From assembly GCA_001829415.1 (NCBI GenBank), contig MIBE01000070.1:109041-170234 (forward strand): 61,194 nt of DNA. The letters are read 5' to 3'. The position numbers and the translations under genes are program-made. Positions 7,936-15,726 of the stretch are shown one piece after another. The notes under the pieces were generated by a model. The model saw nothing but the letters and a program-made list of their open reading frames with translations. It was not told the DNA's origin and made no database searches. The stretch's first letter is position 1, and every line of letters begins with the position of its first letter. The DNA is from Spirochaetes bacterium GWF1_51_8. GTDB taxonomy: Bacteria > Spirochaetota > Brevinematia > Brevinematales > GWF1-51-8.

Positions 7936-8034
7936 TTATATTTCAGCCAATACTTCACCGAACACGTCGAGAAAGTCTTTTATCTCGCTCTTGGTAATCA
8001 CAAGCGGCGGGTCGATTTTTACGGAATTAGTTAT
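7936..8034 (-). pseudogene. C-terminal relic of a class III aminotransferase
   Basis: The minus strand from 8034 down to TAA at 7936-7938 encodes 32 residues. They include N-S-V-K-I-D-P-P-L-V-I-T-K-S-E-I and match the end of class III pyridoxal-phosphate aminotransferases (R-I-E-P-P-L-x-I-T-x-E-E-I), such as acetylornithine or other omega-aminotransferases. Codon use is host-like up to about 8030, then changes abruptly to A+T-rich unrelated sequence. No start codon or remaining enzyme is present. It is read as the stump of a gene whose 5' part was lost when the A+T-rich segment entered. Confidence 0.65.
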
Positions 8035-8185
8035 ATACTTTTTTAATCTTATGCAAGGTATTTCTCTGTATAAGTATTTTTTTATTGAATTCAAACATAA
8101 TGATAAGCAGAAAGAAAAAAGATTTTATAACGGATTGACAATAATAGATCCGGATGATAGAATGTAAAATATTTATGGGGTGTTT

Positions 8186-8764
8186 ATGATTCTATATAGC
8201 ATTCTTCCTTTATATAAAAACATGAAAGTTAAGTGTATAGATGCCTGTTGTTTCAAATTTAGCATGAGAAAAATAGAAGTCGGAATTCTCTTCATCATTA
8301 AAAAACTACCCTATCGACTGGCAATTAGTTTTTTAAGAAAAAATCTAACTATCATCTATGAACTTTCAGAAGATTTGAGTTTCAATGAAAAAATAGAAAT
8401 GGATAAGTATTATGCTTTATGTAATATACTCGGATTAAAACCGGATCCTGAAAACCGCTTCAGCCCGTTTAAATTCATTCTTGAACTTGGAAAGCATTTT
8501 CCTAGGAAGGTTGAAGATACAATTAGGGTGGATTCAAATGAATCGATAAAACTCTTTCTGATTTCTCTTTCAGAAGATAAAAACTATCACTTCGGATGGT
8601 ATAATAATAATAAAACAGGAAAGCATGTTTCAAAAGAAAATCTTCAAAAAACCATGACGCTACTTGGCGAAGATGTGTATGAGTTAAGCAAAGAAACAAA
8701 TTTTAGCACTTGTTGGACAGCAAAAAGAAATCAAACTAAGAATAAAACCGTCCGAAAAAACTAA
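8186..8764 (+). CDS. Orphan protein of unknown function
   Basis: About 192 residues from ATG 8186 (GTG 8180 is an alternative; GGGG lies just upstream). I recognise no family or motif. The N-terminal ~60 residues are basic and hydrophobic, the C-terminal tail is Lys/Asn-rich. The gene is strongly A+T-rich and lies in a short island (about 8035-8780) between an aminotransferase stump and a sugar cytidylyltransferase, consistent with recent acquisition. It is open for almost 200 codons in A+T-rich DNA, which favours a real gene, but expression is unsupported. Confidence 0.5.
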   Translation: MILYSILPLYKNMKVKCIDACCFKFSMRKIEVGILFIIKKLPYRLAISFLRKNLTIIYELSEDLSFNEKIEMDKYYALCNILGLKPDPENRFSPFKFILELGKHFPRKVEDTIRVDSNESIKLFLISLSEDKNYHFGWYNNNKTGKHVSKENLQKTMTLLGEDVYELSKETNFSTCWTAKRNQTKNKTVRKN

Positions 8765-8790
8765 TTTGTGAATAATGAGAGTTACAGTTA

Positions 8791-9492
8791 TTATTTCAGC
8801 TCATTGAGCAGATACTCCGCGATCCTGAAATCGAGTTCGGTGTCGATATCGATCGAGCGCTCGCGCGGCATGATATACGCATAGGTCTCGTCGCCGATAA
8901 AACTCTCGAGCCGCCGAAGGTATTCGGTTTCCGCCATGCTGACCGCGCCGTTCAGACGGTAAAATAAAGGGAACTTCTGACGGGGTGTGTTAATCACTTC
9001 CGGGGCGAGAAAGTCCTTCATACATTTATCCTGCGGGAGAGAGTTGATCCATTGAGCCGGGTGATCGTTTTCGCAAACCGACACGACGGCCTTCGCCGAG
9101 GTCTCGGACATCTGCCGGAGCGCGTTATCGATATCCGACGGGGCGCGCAAGGGCGAAGTCGGCTGGAGACAGACCACGATGTCGTAACGATGTCCCCTGT
9201 CGGAGAACCAGTCGAGCGCGTGCAGAATGACGTCGACTGTGCGGGCGCTGTCCGTGGCGAGCTCGGCAGGGCGCGCGAACGGCACACCCGCGCCGGCTTT
9301 TTCGGCAATACCGCCGATCCGTTCGTTCTCCGTAGATACGATCAGGGTATCGAGAAAGACGCTTTTCTTCGCGCACTCGATAGTCCATATGACAAGCGGC
9401 TTTCCCGCTATCGGCAGGATGTTTTTCCCGGGGAGGCCCTTGCTTCCGCCACGCGCCGGGATAATCCCTAAAACTCGTTTTCCATCGATCAT
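8791..9492 (-). CDS. CMP-sugar cytidylyltransferase (NeuA/PseF/LegF type)
   Basis: 233 residues with the nucleotide-binding loop I-P-A-R-G-G-S-K-G-L-P-G-K-N at residues 11-24 and the L-Q-P-T-S-P-L-R motif near 109. Both are diagnostic of acylneuraminate-type CTP:sugar cytidylyltransferases. They activate nonulosonic acids such as sialic, legionaminic or pseudaminic acid as CMP-sugars for surface glycans. The partner synthase (NeuB type) is not in the window, so which sugar is activated cannot be told. It begins 7 bases after murE and is likely co-transcribed with it. Confidence 0.85.
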   Translation of the reverse strand: MIDGKRVLGIIPARGGSKGLPGKNILPIAGKPLVIWTIECAKKSVFLDTLIVSTENERIGGIAEKAGAGVPFARPAELATDSARTVDVILHALDWFSDRGHRYDIVVCLQPTSPLRAPSDIDNALRQMSETSAKAVVSVCENDHPAQWINSLPQDKCMKDFLAPEVINTPRQKFPLFYRLNGAVSMAETEYLRRLESFIGDETYAYIMPRERSIDIDTELDFRIAEYLLNELK

Positions 9493-9499
9493 ATTTCCT

Positions 9500-10993
9500 C
9501 TAAGAAAGACCTTTGTCCTTCAGGTATGTTTCTACTTCCTCACGGTCGCTGAAATGATGTTTGATCTTTCCGACGATCTGGTAATCCTCATGGCCCTTCC
9601 CGGCGACCACGATCACATCCTTCGGGCGGGCGAGGTCGATAGCCTTACGGATGGCGGTAAGCCTGTCCGGTTCGACCGTGTACTCTTTCGCGCGGCCTTC
9701 TACTCCCGGCAGGATGTCCCGGATAATCATATCCGGGTCTTCGGTGCGGGGGTTGTCCGATGTCACGATCACGATGTCCGAGTACTCCGACGCAGCTTTG
9801 CCCATCAACGGACGCTTCGTACGGTCACGGTCGCCGCCCGCGCCGAAAAGGGTGATCACCCTTCCGCCCGACGGTACGACTTTGCGCATCGTCTGGAGCA
9901 GGTTGATTAAGCCGTCGGGGGAATGCGCGTAATCGATGAACACGTCGAAATCGCCCGACGTATGCACGCGTTCCATCCGGCCGCGCGTATGGATATCTTT
10001 CAGTAACGGTTTGAATACCACGGGCGCGAAGCCGAGCTCGATCAGGATCGCGGACGCGAGCGTGAAATTGTAAACATTAGGATCGCCGATCATCCCGATC
10101 TCGAACGGGTCGCCGTTCATGAGATAACGGGTAAAGCGCGGGGTCAGTTCCTTCACTTCGGAGTGATAGTCGGCGGAACTGTCGTGAAGGGAAAGCGTCT
10201 TGAAGATAAAACCTTTCCGCGTCCCGGCGTAGGACTGTATTTTATCGAAAACCGGCATATCGCGGTTGATGATCGCGGCCTTCCCGGTCTTCGCCGAGAT
10301 TTCGAGCATATCGAAGATTTTCAGTTTCGCGTCGAGGTAAGCATCCATCGAGCCGTGAAAGTCGAGATGGTCCTGCGTGAGGTTGGTGAACGCCATGATG
10401 TCGAACTCGAGCCCGAGGACGCGCCCGAGCGCGAGCGAATGCGACGAGACTTCCATCACGGTATACTCCACACCGGCGGCCGCCATGACGGCGAAAAGCC
10501 GGTTCAGCGCGAGGATATCCGGCGTGGTGTTGGTCGCGGGGACAACGCTTCCGCCGATCCGGTACTCGATCGTCCCCACAAGCCCGGTCTGATGCCCGAG
10601 CTTCATAAGCGAGGAGTAGACCGTGAACGCGGTCGTCGTTTTGCCGTTTGTGCCAGTGATACCGACGAGCTTCATCTTGGATGTCGGATCGCCGAAAAAG
10701 TTCTTCGCGGCGAACGCGAGGGCGTGACGGATATCCCGCGCGGGCAGGAAAACCCCTTCGGGATACGAAACGCCGAACTCGTCATAACGCGCGGCGTCGA
10801 TCAGGAAATACCGGCATCCCCGTAAGTAGGCGTCGGGGATGAACACGTGAGCGTCGTCGACATACCCGGACGCGGCGATGAAAAGCGTCCCGGGATCGAC
10901 CTTGCGGGAATCGTTCTCGATATTCGCTATCTCGATCCCTACGGGGATCGCCCCGGAGATTTCTATGTTCTTCAGGATATCGTTCAGCAGCAT
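9500..10993 (-). CDS. murE: UDP-MurNAc-tripeptide ligase (diaminopimelate type)
   Basis: 497 residues from ATG 10993, with AAGGAGAC upstream; an upstream in-frame extension to 11140 has no ribosome site and overlaps the next gene. It adds the third amino acid to UDP-MurNAc-L-Ala-D-Glu in the cytoplasm. Visible features are the N-terminal UDP-binding domain, ATP loop G-T-N-G-K-T at 114-119, the central T-N-L-T-Q-D-H-L-D-F-H-G motif, and the third-residue selector D-N-P-R-T-E-D-P, which in this family indicates meso-diaminopimelate rather than lysine. Finding murE among glycan genes, away from a dcw cluster, is unusual. Confidence 0.95.
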   Translation of the reverse strand: MLLNDILKNIEISGAIPVGIEIANIENDSRKVDPGTLFIAASGYVDDAHVFIPDAYLRGCRYFLIDAARYDEFGVSYPEGVFLPARDIRHALAFAAKNFFGDPTSKMKLVGITGTNGKTTTAFTVYSSLMKLGHQTGLVGTIEYRIGGSVVPATNTTPDILALNRLFAVMAAAGVEYTVMEVSSHSLALGRVLGLEFDIMAFTNLTQDHLDFHGSMDAYLDAKLKIFDMLEISAKTGKAAIINRDMPVFDKIQSYAGTRKGFIFKTLSLHDSSADYHSEVKELTPRFTRYLMNGDPFEIGMIGDPNVYNFTLASAILIELGFAPVVFKPLLKDIHTRGRMERVHTSGDFDVFIDYAHSPDGLINLLQTMRKVVPSGGRVITLFGAGGDRDRTKRPLMGKAASEYSDIVIVTSDNPRTEDPDMIIRDILPGVEGRAKEYTVEPDRLTAIRKAIDLARPKDVIVVAGKGHEDYQIVGKIKHHFSDREEVETYLKDKGLS

Positions 10994-11075
10994 CTGTCGT
11001 CTCCTTGCGGTTCGGGCGATATTATAACATGGCGCGTAATTTTTTGAAATAAAGCGCGGATTTCCCGACGGAGCG

Positions 11076-12263
11076 CTATTTCTTCCGAGACTGTGCGTAC
11101 TCGTAAGGATCGATCCGTTTGCCCATCCGGCGGAATACACCGTCCCACAAGCCGCGAAACACGAGCTTCATTCGGCGCCATTTGAAATCGTTGAAAAAAA
11201 GGATGAGGACGAGTTTCTTCATCGCGAACGGGAGCGAACGCAGGAAAAAATAGAAAACCGTCTTGCCGGGAAAATGCTTATGGGTAAGATAGAGATGGTT
11301 GCGGAGGTGGTAGTAGACCGTGATAACGTCGCGGGAGACCGAACGGTAGGGCTTATCCCTGCCGAAGACTTCGAACGTTTTGACCTCGGCGGTGCTCCCG
11401 CCTTCTTTGTGCCAGACACGCGCCCCGGAGGAATAGACGAGCTTGTACCCCGCGCGCACGGCCCGCAGGGAAAGGTCGCTGTCTTCCGCCCACATAAAGA
11501 GCGCCTCGTCAAAGAGGCCGATATCTTTGAGCATGGCCGCCGGGAAGAACATACATCCGCCGTGGATGTAGCCCGGAATCTCGAAATCTCCGTCATACTC
11601 CGGACAGTCCGGCGTGAACTCGTGCAGGTGATGCCCGAACGATTTCCATGACATACCGGTCGAGCCGCCGAGCGCCTGGATCGTCTCGGGGTCGTGATAG
11701 ACCAACACCCTTGCGCCCGCGCCGTTTTTCGAGCCCGCCGTTTCGATGAGTTTATCGAGCGATGCGGGATCGGCGATCATATCGTTATTGAGGAACCAGA
11801 AATAGGAAGCGTCGTTCTTCGCGAACGCGTACCGCGCCCCTGTATTATTCCCAGCCGTGAACCCGGAATTAGTCCCAGCCTGGATAATTGCCACCGGGTA
11901 CTTTCCGCAGTAGCCCACGAACTTCCCCGCCGCGATCTCCTTCGAAAGTTTCGCTTCGTCGGCGCGGTTTCCGCCCTGTTCCGCTTCGGCGAGGCCGTAC
12001 TCCGCGAACGGGACCGGTTTTCCCGCGAAGGGAAGTACGTATTTCTTCAGCTTCCCGGGCGGCGCGGGAATATAGTCCGATTTGCCCCTCAGGTACTCCG
12101 CGAGTCTGTCGGTAGAACAGTTGGGCGAGCAGTTATCGACGACGACGATCTGGAAATCTCGATTCCGCAGGTGCAGCAGACTCTCGATACATTCGGCGGT
12201 GTCTTTCCAGCCGTTGAAGTTGACAAGGATAATATACGTCTTGGACGGGGAAATAATTGTCAT
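11076..12263 (-). CDS. GT2 family glycosyltransferase with an extra insertion
   Basis: About 395 residues from ATG 12263 (a TTG at 12281 gives 401). The GT-A fold is seen as I-I-L-V-N-F-N-G-W near the start, V-V-D-N-C-S, and W-F-L-N-N-D as the metal-binding D-x-D equivalent. C-terminal basic/aromatic helices (R-N-H-L-Y-L-T) are typical of rhamnosyltransferase-like enzymes. Between the first two motif blocks there is an insertion of about 70 residues, which the glycosyltransferase at 16951-18006 shares, so the two are close paralogues. It likely transfers a sugar onto a lipid-linked surface glycan. Its own promoter lies at 12306-12334. Confidence 0.85.
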   Translation of the reverse strand: MTIISPSKTYIILVNFNGWKDTAECIESLLHLRNRDFQIVVVDNCSPNCSTDRLAEYLRGKSDYIPAPPGKLKKYVLPFAGKPVPFAEYGLAEAEQGGNRADEAKLSKEIAAGKFVGYCGKYPVAIIQAGTNSGFTAGNNTGARYAFAKNDASYFWFLNNDMIADPASLDKLIETAGSKNGAGARVLVYHDPETIQALGGSTGMSWKSFGHHLHEFTPDCPEYDGDFEIPGYIHGGCMFFPAAMLKDIGLFDEALFMWAEDSDLSLRAVRAGYKLVYSSGARVWHKEGGSTAEVKTFEVFGRDKPYRSVSRDVITVYYHLRNHLYLTHKHFPGKTVFYFFLRSLPFAMKKLVLILFFNDFKWRRMKLVFRGLWDGVFRRMGKRIDPYEYAQSRKK

Positions 12264-12305
12264 ATTGTTTTTTTGCTTCAAAAGTATTTTGTGATATTAC
12301 AAATC

Positions 12306-12334
12306 ATTATAAAGAGCATATACCAAATACTCAA
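12306..12334 (-). promoter_or_regulatory. Sigma70-type promoter of the 11076-12263 glycosyltransferase
   Basis: On the minus strand TTGAGT (12329-12334), 17 bases, TATAAT (12306-12311). It lies just past the terminator of the upstream methyltransferase gene and about 40 bases before the glycosyltransferase ATG. Confidence 0.75.
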
Positions 12335-12360
12335 ATAAAAAAGCGGGCCGAAGCCCGCTT
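12333..12360 (-). terminator. Intrinsic terminator after the methyltransferase gene
   Basis: AAGCGGGC, TTCG loop, GCCCGCTT, then T-rich sequence on the minus strand. It lies 20 bases beyond the end of the methyltransferase gene at 12380. An identical 20-base hairpin occurs at 13150-13169. Confidence 0.9.
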
Positions 12361-12379
12361 AAGATATGTAGTATATCCG

Positions 12380-13042
12380 CTATTTTTTAATGACCGCCGA
12401 ACAACCATATTGAACATACTTCATGTCGCCTAAGAAAAAAAATAAAATAGACTTAAAGATACTCCATTTATTCGGGCCGTGGAGTCCCTTAATTTTCTCG
12501 ATCTCATATCCGCATTCCTGAAATGTTCTGAATATACTCTTTTTCGTAAAAAATCTAAGATGCGTATAATCTAAAATTCCATGCGATGCATATTGAAAGT
12601 CTTTTTTAAAGATTATCTGAAATATGTTTTTATAATACCTGAAATTCGGAATTGAGCAGATGACACGTCCTTCATCCGCAAGAATGTTTTTAAGACCGCG
12701 AATGACTTGATAAATATCTACCAAATGCTCCAAAGCATCATTAAACACCACTGCGTCAAAGTATTTCTTCGGAAGATCATGAATTGTTTTTTCAAAATCG
12801 CCGATTACTACTTTGTGAAAATACTTTTCCGCAATCTTTGCCGGTTCTTCGAATAACTCCGCTCCCCAGACTTCAATCCCCCGCTGTTCGATGAGCTTCC
12901 TGCCGAACGTTCCTTCTCCGCATCCGACTTCGAGAAGCCGCTTACACTCTAAAGGAATGAATTCGTGCATTTCCCTGCGGTCATTTGGGGAATACCCCCA
13001 TCCATTTTCCGGTTCTTTCAAGCATACCTCATTAAATTTCAT
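12380..13042 (-). CDS. Class I SAM-dependent methyltransferase of the glycan region
   Basis: About 220 residues from ATG 13042. The open frame continues to GTG 13114, but a consensus promoter lies inside that extension (13055-13083), and the shorter start aligns with the paralogue at 23591-24235. The SAM-binding motif I is L-L-E-V-G-C-G-E-G-T-F-G, followed by an acidic E-L-F-E and the post-I F-D-A-V-V-F-N-D-A-L-E-H. The C-terminal D-Y-T-H-L-R-F-F-T-K-K-S motif is shared with the paralogue. Such proteins often methylate sugars or lipid-linked glycans; substrate unknown. The gene is A+T-rich and lies between two identical terminators as an independent unit. No clear ribosome site precedes ATG 13042, so the mRNA may be nearly leaderless. 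Confidence 0.8.
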   Translation of the reverse strand: MKFNEVCLKEPENGWGYSPNDRREMHEFIPLECKRLLEVGCGEGTFGRKLIEQRGIEVWGAELFEEPAKIAEKYFHKVVIGDFEKTIHDLPKKYFDAVVFNDALEHLVDIYQVIRGLKNILADEGRVICSIPNFRYYKNIFQIIFKKDFQYASHGILDYTHLRFFTKKSIFRTFQECGYEIEKIKGLHGPNKWSIFKSILFFFLGDMKYVQYGCSAVIKK

Positions 13043-13054
13043 CGATATAATATT

Positions 13055-13083
13055 ATTGTATAAATCAACCCACTTTTTGTCAA
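13055..13083 (-). promoter_or_regulatory. Consensus promoter of the 12380-13042 methyltransferase
   Basis: On the minus strand TTGACA (13078-13083), 17 bases, TACAAT (13055-13060). It lies only 12 bases before ATG 13042, which supports that start and a very short leader. Confidence 0.65.
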
Positions 13084-13144
13084 GCCTAATTTCAGGTAAT
13101 TTCAGGTAATTCACGGGAATATTTTATTTATTGCATAGAGCCCA

Positions 13145-13169
13145 TAAAAAAGCGGGCCGAAGCCCGCTT
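13145..13169 (-). terminator. Intrinsic terminator after the large FG-GAP-like lipoprotein gene
   Basis: The same hairpin as at 12341-12360 (AAGCGGGC, TTCG, GCCCGCTT), followed by T residues on the minus strand, 20 bases beyond the end of the gene at 13190. Confidence 0.9.
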
Positions 13170-13189
13170 AAAAAGTAATAAGCACTCGA

Positions 13190-15544
13190 TCAGTCAATAC
13201 TGAAAATCCACGCAGAACCCCGGTCGGTATAAATCGGCAAGTCGTCGTCGACGGCCCCGACAACCGCTATCGTGCCTTTTTGATTGACGTCGACGGAGTA
13301 TCCGAAATGATCGTTGGCAAGCCCGTCCGGCGCGGTATATTTTGTTTCAGGCCATGAAGACCCGTTCCACTCGTACACATAGGCGGAACCCTGATCGGCA
13401 TTCGCGGCGATATCGTCGAGATAGGCGCCGACAATCGCGGCGTTTCCATTCGCTGAAATCGCGATGGTATATCCGAACTGATCCCCCGATGCGCCGTCGG
13501 AAGGAGTGATTTTGGATGTCTGCGACCATATACCTGCGGAATATTTAAAAACATAGGCGGAGCCGATGCTGTCGTCGGTAGGAGCGCCCACGATAATCGA
13601 ATTTCCGTCATAGGATATATCTACGCTCGAACCGAATTGGTCGCCGGCGGCGCCGTCCGAGGCGTATTTTTTCGTTTCATCCCATCCCGAACCGTTATAA
13701 CGGAAGATGCTGATAGAACCCTGATCGGCTTTCCCGCTGATATCGTCGCCCCGTGCGCCCGATACGATCGTATTTCCGTCGCCGGAAATCGCGATGCAAT
13801 GACCGAGAAAATCGTTCGCGGCGCCGTCCGAGGCTATGAGATGAGTTTGAACCCATGAAGAAGTCCACTTAAAAACATAGACCGAACCCTGGTCGGCGTT
13901 TACGCTGACATCATCAAAAATTGCCCCGACGGCAATTGAATTTCCGTTCGACGAAATATCGACGCTGAATCCGAAATTGTCATACGCCGCTCCATCGGAG
14001 GCGCTGATTTTCGTCTGACCCCATGAAGAACCATTCCATTTGAAAAGATATACAGATCCCTGATCGTTTCCTGGATTATCGTCTCCGAAAGAGCCTGTAA
14101 GAGCTGAAATTCCATCAGGTGTTATCGCCACTGCCCAGCCTAAACGATCATCAGTTAAAAAATCAGACGCAGCCTTAGCTGTTTCTGCCCATGAAACTGC
14201 ACCAAGTTGTTCAACATAGGTTACTCCCCAATCTCCACTCCCATAATCTCTTGCTCCTATATACACGGTTTTCCCGTCTGCTGAAACCGCCGCATCGATT
14301 CCGAAATGATCGGAGTTTCCGGAAATGGTGGCCGCCTGTATCTTATTTTTCATGTAGATGATTTTAGTGTTTGTCAGCGAGTAGTAACCCCACACGTCCT
14401 TCGCGAAGATTTTTATAGTATATGTCGATTCCCACACCATATTAATAAGATTGGTGTTCCAACCGGTAGTACCGGATAGCTTCTTAAACGCCCCGGCATT
14501 CACGGATACATAAACACCTTCAACTCCCGTGAGATCGCTCGCGGTGCCGGAAAGTCTGTAATGATTGCTGACAATAGCGATATCAGCGAGGGGAGTCACG
14601 ACCAGAAGCGAAGGTTTGGTTGTGTCGAGGTAAACCTTCCAGTCGTTGAGCGAATTAGTTTTATTCGCGGTAGAAATTGCCCGGACTGAAATCGAGTTTG
14701 TTCCTTCGACTAAGGTCAACGCCTTCGACCAAGAGGCGGTTCCGACTGCGTCAGTCCATCCGCCGAGATTGAGCTTAACCTGCACCTTGGAGATTGTAAA
14801 CGGAGCCTGATTGCTCGCGATCCCGGAAACTGTCACGCTTGGATTGTTGGTATAAGTTCCTTCGGCGGGGAACTGGATAAACACATCGGGCAATGTCGAG
14901 TCAAGCGTGATCTGCCAATCATCGACTGTGTTTGTCTTTCCCGAACTTCCTATTACTCTTGCGGAAACAAAATTCAGCCCTTCCTGTAAAACAACCGAAT
15001 TGCTCCACTGCGCTGTTCCTGTTGCGGTATTCCATGTTCCGCCGTTGAGCTTGACTTGCACGGCGGTAATCGAATAAGGCGCATCGATGGCCGCCGTACC
15101 GAAAATCGTCAAATTCGGGTCTTTGGTCGAGAGATAGTTTCCCGGTGAAGTGATCGCGATACCCGGAATAGAGACTCGTTCTAATACAACGTATTGCGTG
15201 AGAGACGATGCTCCGTCGGTATTGACGGCATAAACAGAATTCGTGACCGGACCGAAAACGGATAGCGTAATGTTGGTGCTCCAAAGCACGTTATCGATTT
15301 TCGCGGGATTGAATGCTCCCGACCCAACTTTTACATAGACACCCGATACCCCGCTATTTGGATCGTTTACTGTCCCAAAAAGCGAGTAAACCCCTCCGAC
15401 TAATTGTCCGTTCGTAGGGCTAAGCAATGTGAGTATCGGCGGGGTCGCATCCTTTTGTGGCGCGGATTCCGGCGCGGTACTGCACGAAGCAATTAGCATC
15501 AATAGAACAAATCCCCCAAGACTAAAAACACCTTTTACCTTCAT
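13190..15544 (-). CDS. Large lipoprotein with Ig-like domains and FG-GAP-like beta-propeller repeats
   Basis: 784 residues. A lipoprotein signal ends L-I-A-S-C with Cys at about residue 21. Residues ~35-390 hold three or four Ig-like modules (P-T-N-G-Q-L-V-G-G-V-Y-S-L-F-G-T-V type), each with T-N-x-W motifs. Residues ~405-784 hold about seven ~55-residue blades of the form D-x-F-G-x-S-V-x-I-S-x-D-G-N-x-I-x-V-G-A, then D-Q-G-S-V-Y-V-F-K-W. This is an FG-GAP/integrin-alpha-like seven-bladed propeller, usually involved in protein or glycan binding at the cell surface. Paralogues lie at 24416-25031 (decayed) and 25083-26306. A perfect consensus promoter precedes it and a terminator follows, so it is monocistronic and possibly strongly expressed. 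The binding target is unknown. Confidence 0.85.
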   Translation of the reverse strand: MKVKGVFSLGGFVLLMLIASCSTAPESAPQKDATPPILTLLSPTNGQLVGGVYSLFGTVNDPNSGVSGVYVKVGSGAFNPAKIDNVLWSTNITLSVFGPVTNSVYAVNTDGASSLTQYVVLERVSIPGIAITSPGNYLSTKDPNLTIFGTAAIDAPYSITAVQVKLNGGTWNTATGTAQWSNSVVLQEGLNFVSARVIGSSGKTNTVDDWQITLDSTLPDVFIQFPAEGTYTNNPSVTVSGIASNQAPFTISKVQVKLNLGGWTDAVGTASWSKALTLVEGTNSISVRAISTANKTNSLNDWKVYLDTTKPSLLVVTPLADIAIVSNHYRLSGTASDLTGVEGVYVSVNAGAFKKLSGTTGWNTNLINMVWESTYTIKIFAKDVWGYYSLTNTKIIYMKNKIQAATISGNSDHFGIDAAVSADGKTVYIGARDYGSGDWGVTYVEQLGAVSWAETAKAASDFLTDDRLGWAVAITPDGISALTGSFGDDNPGNDQGSVYLFKWNGSSWGQTKISASDGAAYDNFGFSVDISSNGNSIAVGAIFDDVSVNADQGSVYVFKWTSSWVQTHLIASDGAANDFLGHCIAISGDGNTIVSGARGDDISGKADQGSISIFRYNGSGWDETKKYASDGAAGDQFGSSVDISYDGNSIIVGAPTDDSIGSAYVFKYSAGIWSQTSKITPSDGASGDQFGYTIAISANGNAAIVGAYLDDIAANADQGSAYVYEWNGSSWPETKYTAPDGLANDHFGYSVDVNQKGTIAVVGAVDDDLPIYTDRGSAWIFSID

Positions 15545-15570
15545 AACATCCTCCTTTCCCTTTATGTGAG

Positions 15571-15599
15571 ATTATAAAAGCTGAAGACTATTCTGTCAA
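15571..15599 (-). promoter_or_regulatory. Perfect consensus promoter of the large lipoprotein gene
   Basis: On the minus strand TTGACA (15594-15599), exactly 17 bases, TATAAT (15571-15576), a full match to the sigma70 consensus. The ribosome site GGAGGATG follows just before the ATG at 15544. Confidence 0.85.
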
Positions 15600-15677
15600 A
15601 TTGCCGTTTGTAATAGTGTCCCTGTTTTATATTTATTCTATATCCATGGTTTGAACTGTTTGCGAACCGGTTAAAAT

Positions 15678-15706
15678 TTGCTCTATCCGCGGCGTCTTTC
15701 TATAAT
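15678..15706 (+). promoter_or_regulatory. Promoter of the 15727 glycosyltransferase operon
   Basis: TTGCTC (15678-15683), 17 bases, TATAAT (15701-15706), giving a predicted start near 15713 and a short leader. Confidence 0.7.
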
Positions 15707-15726
15707 ATGGCACTTCAAAATCTGGA

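Noticed and set aside
7895-8167. 90-residue plus-strand frame overlapping the end of parA
   Set aside because: Its first half is antisense to the aminotransferase stump and it overlaps parA; the stump explains the sequence better.
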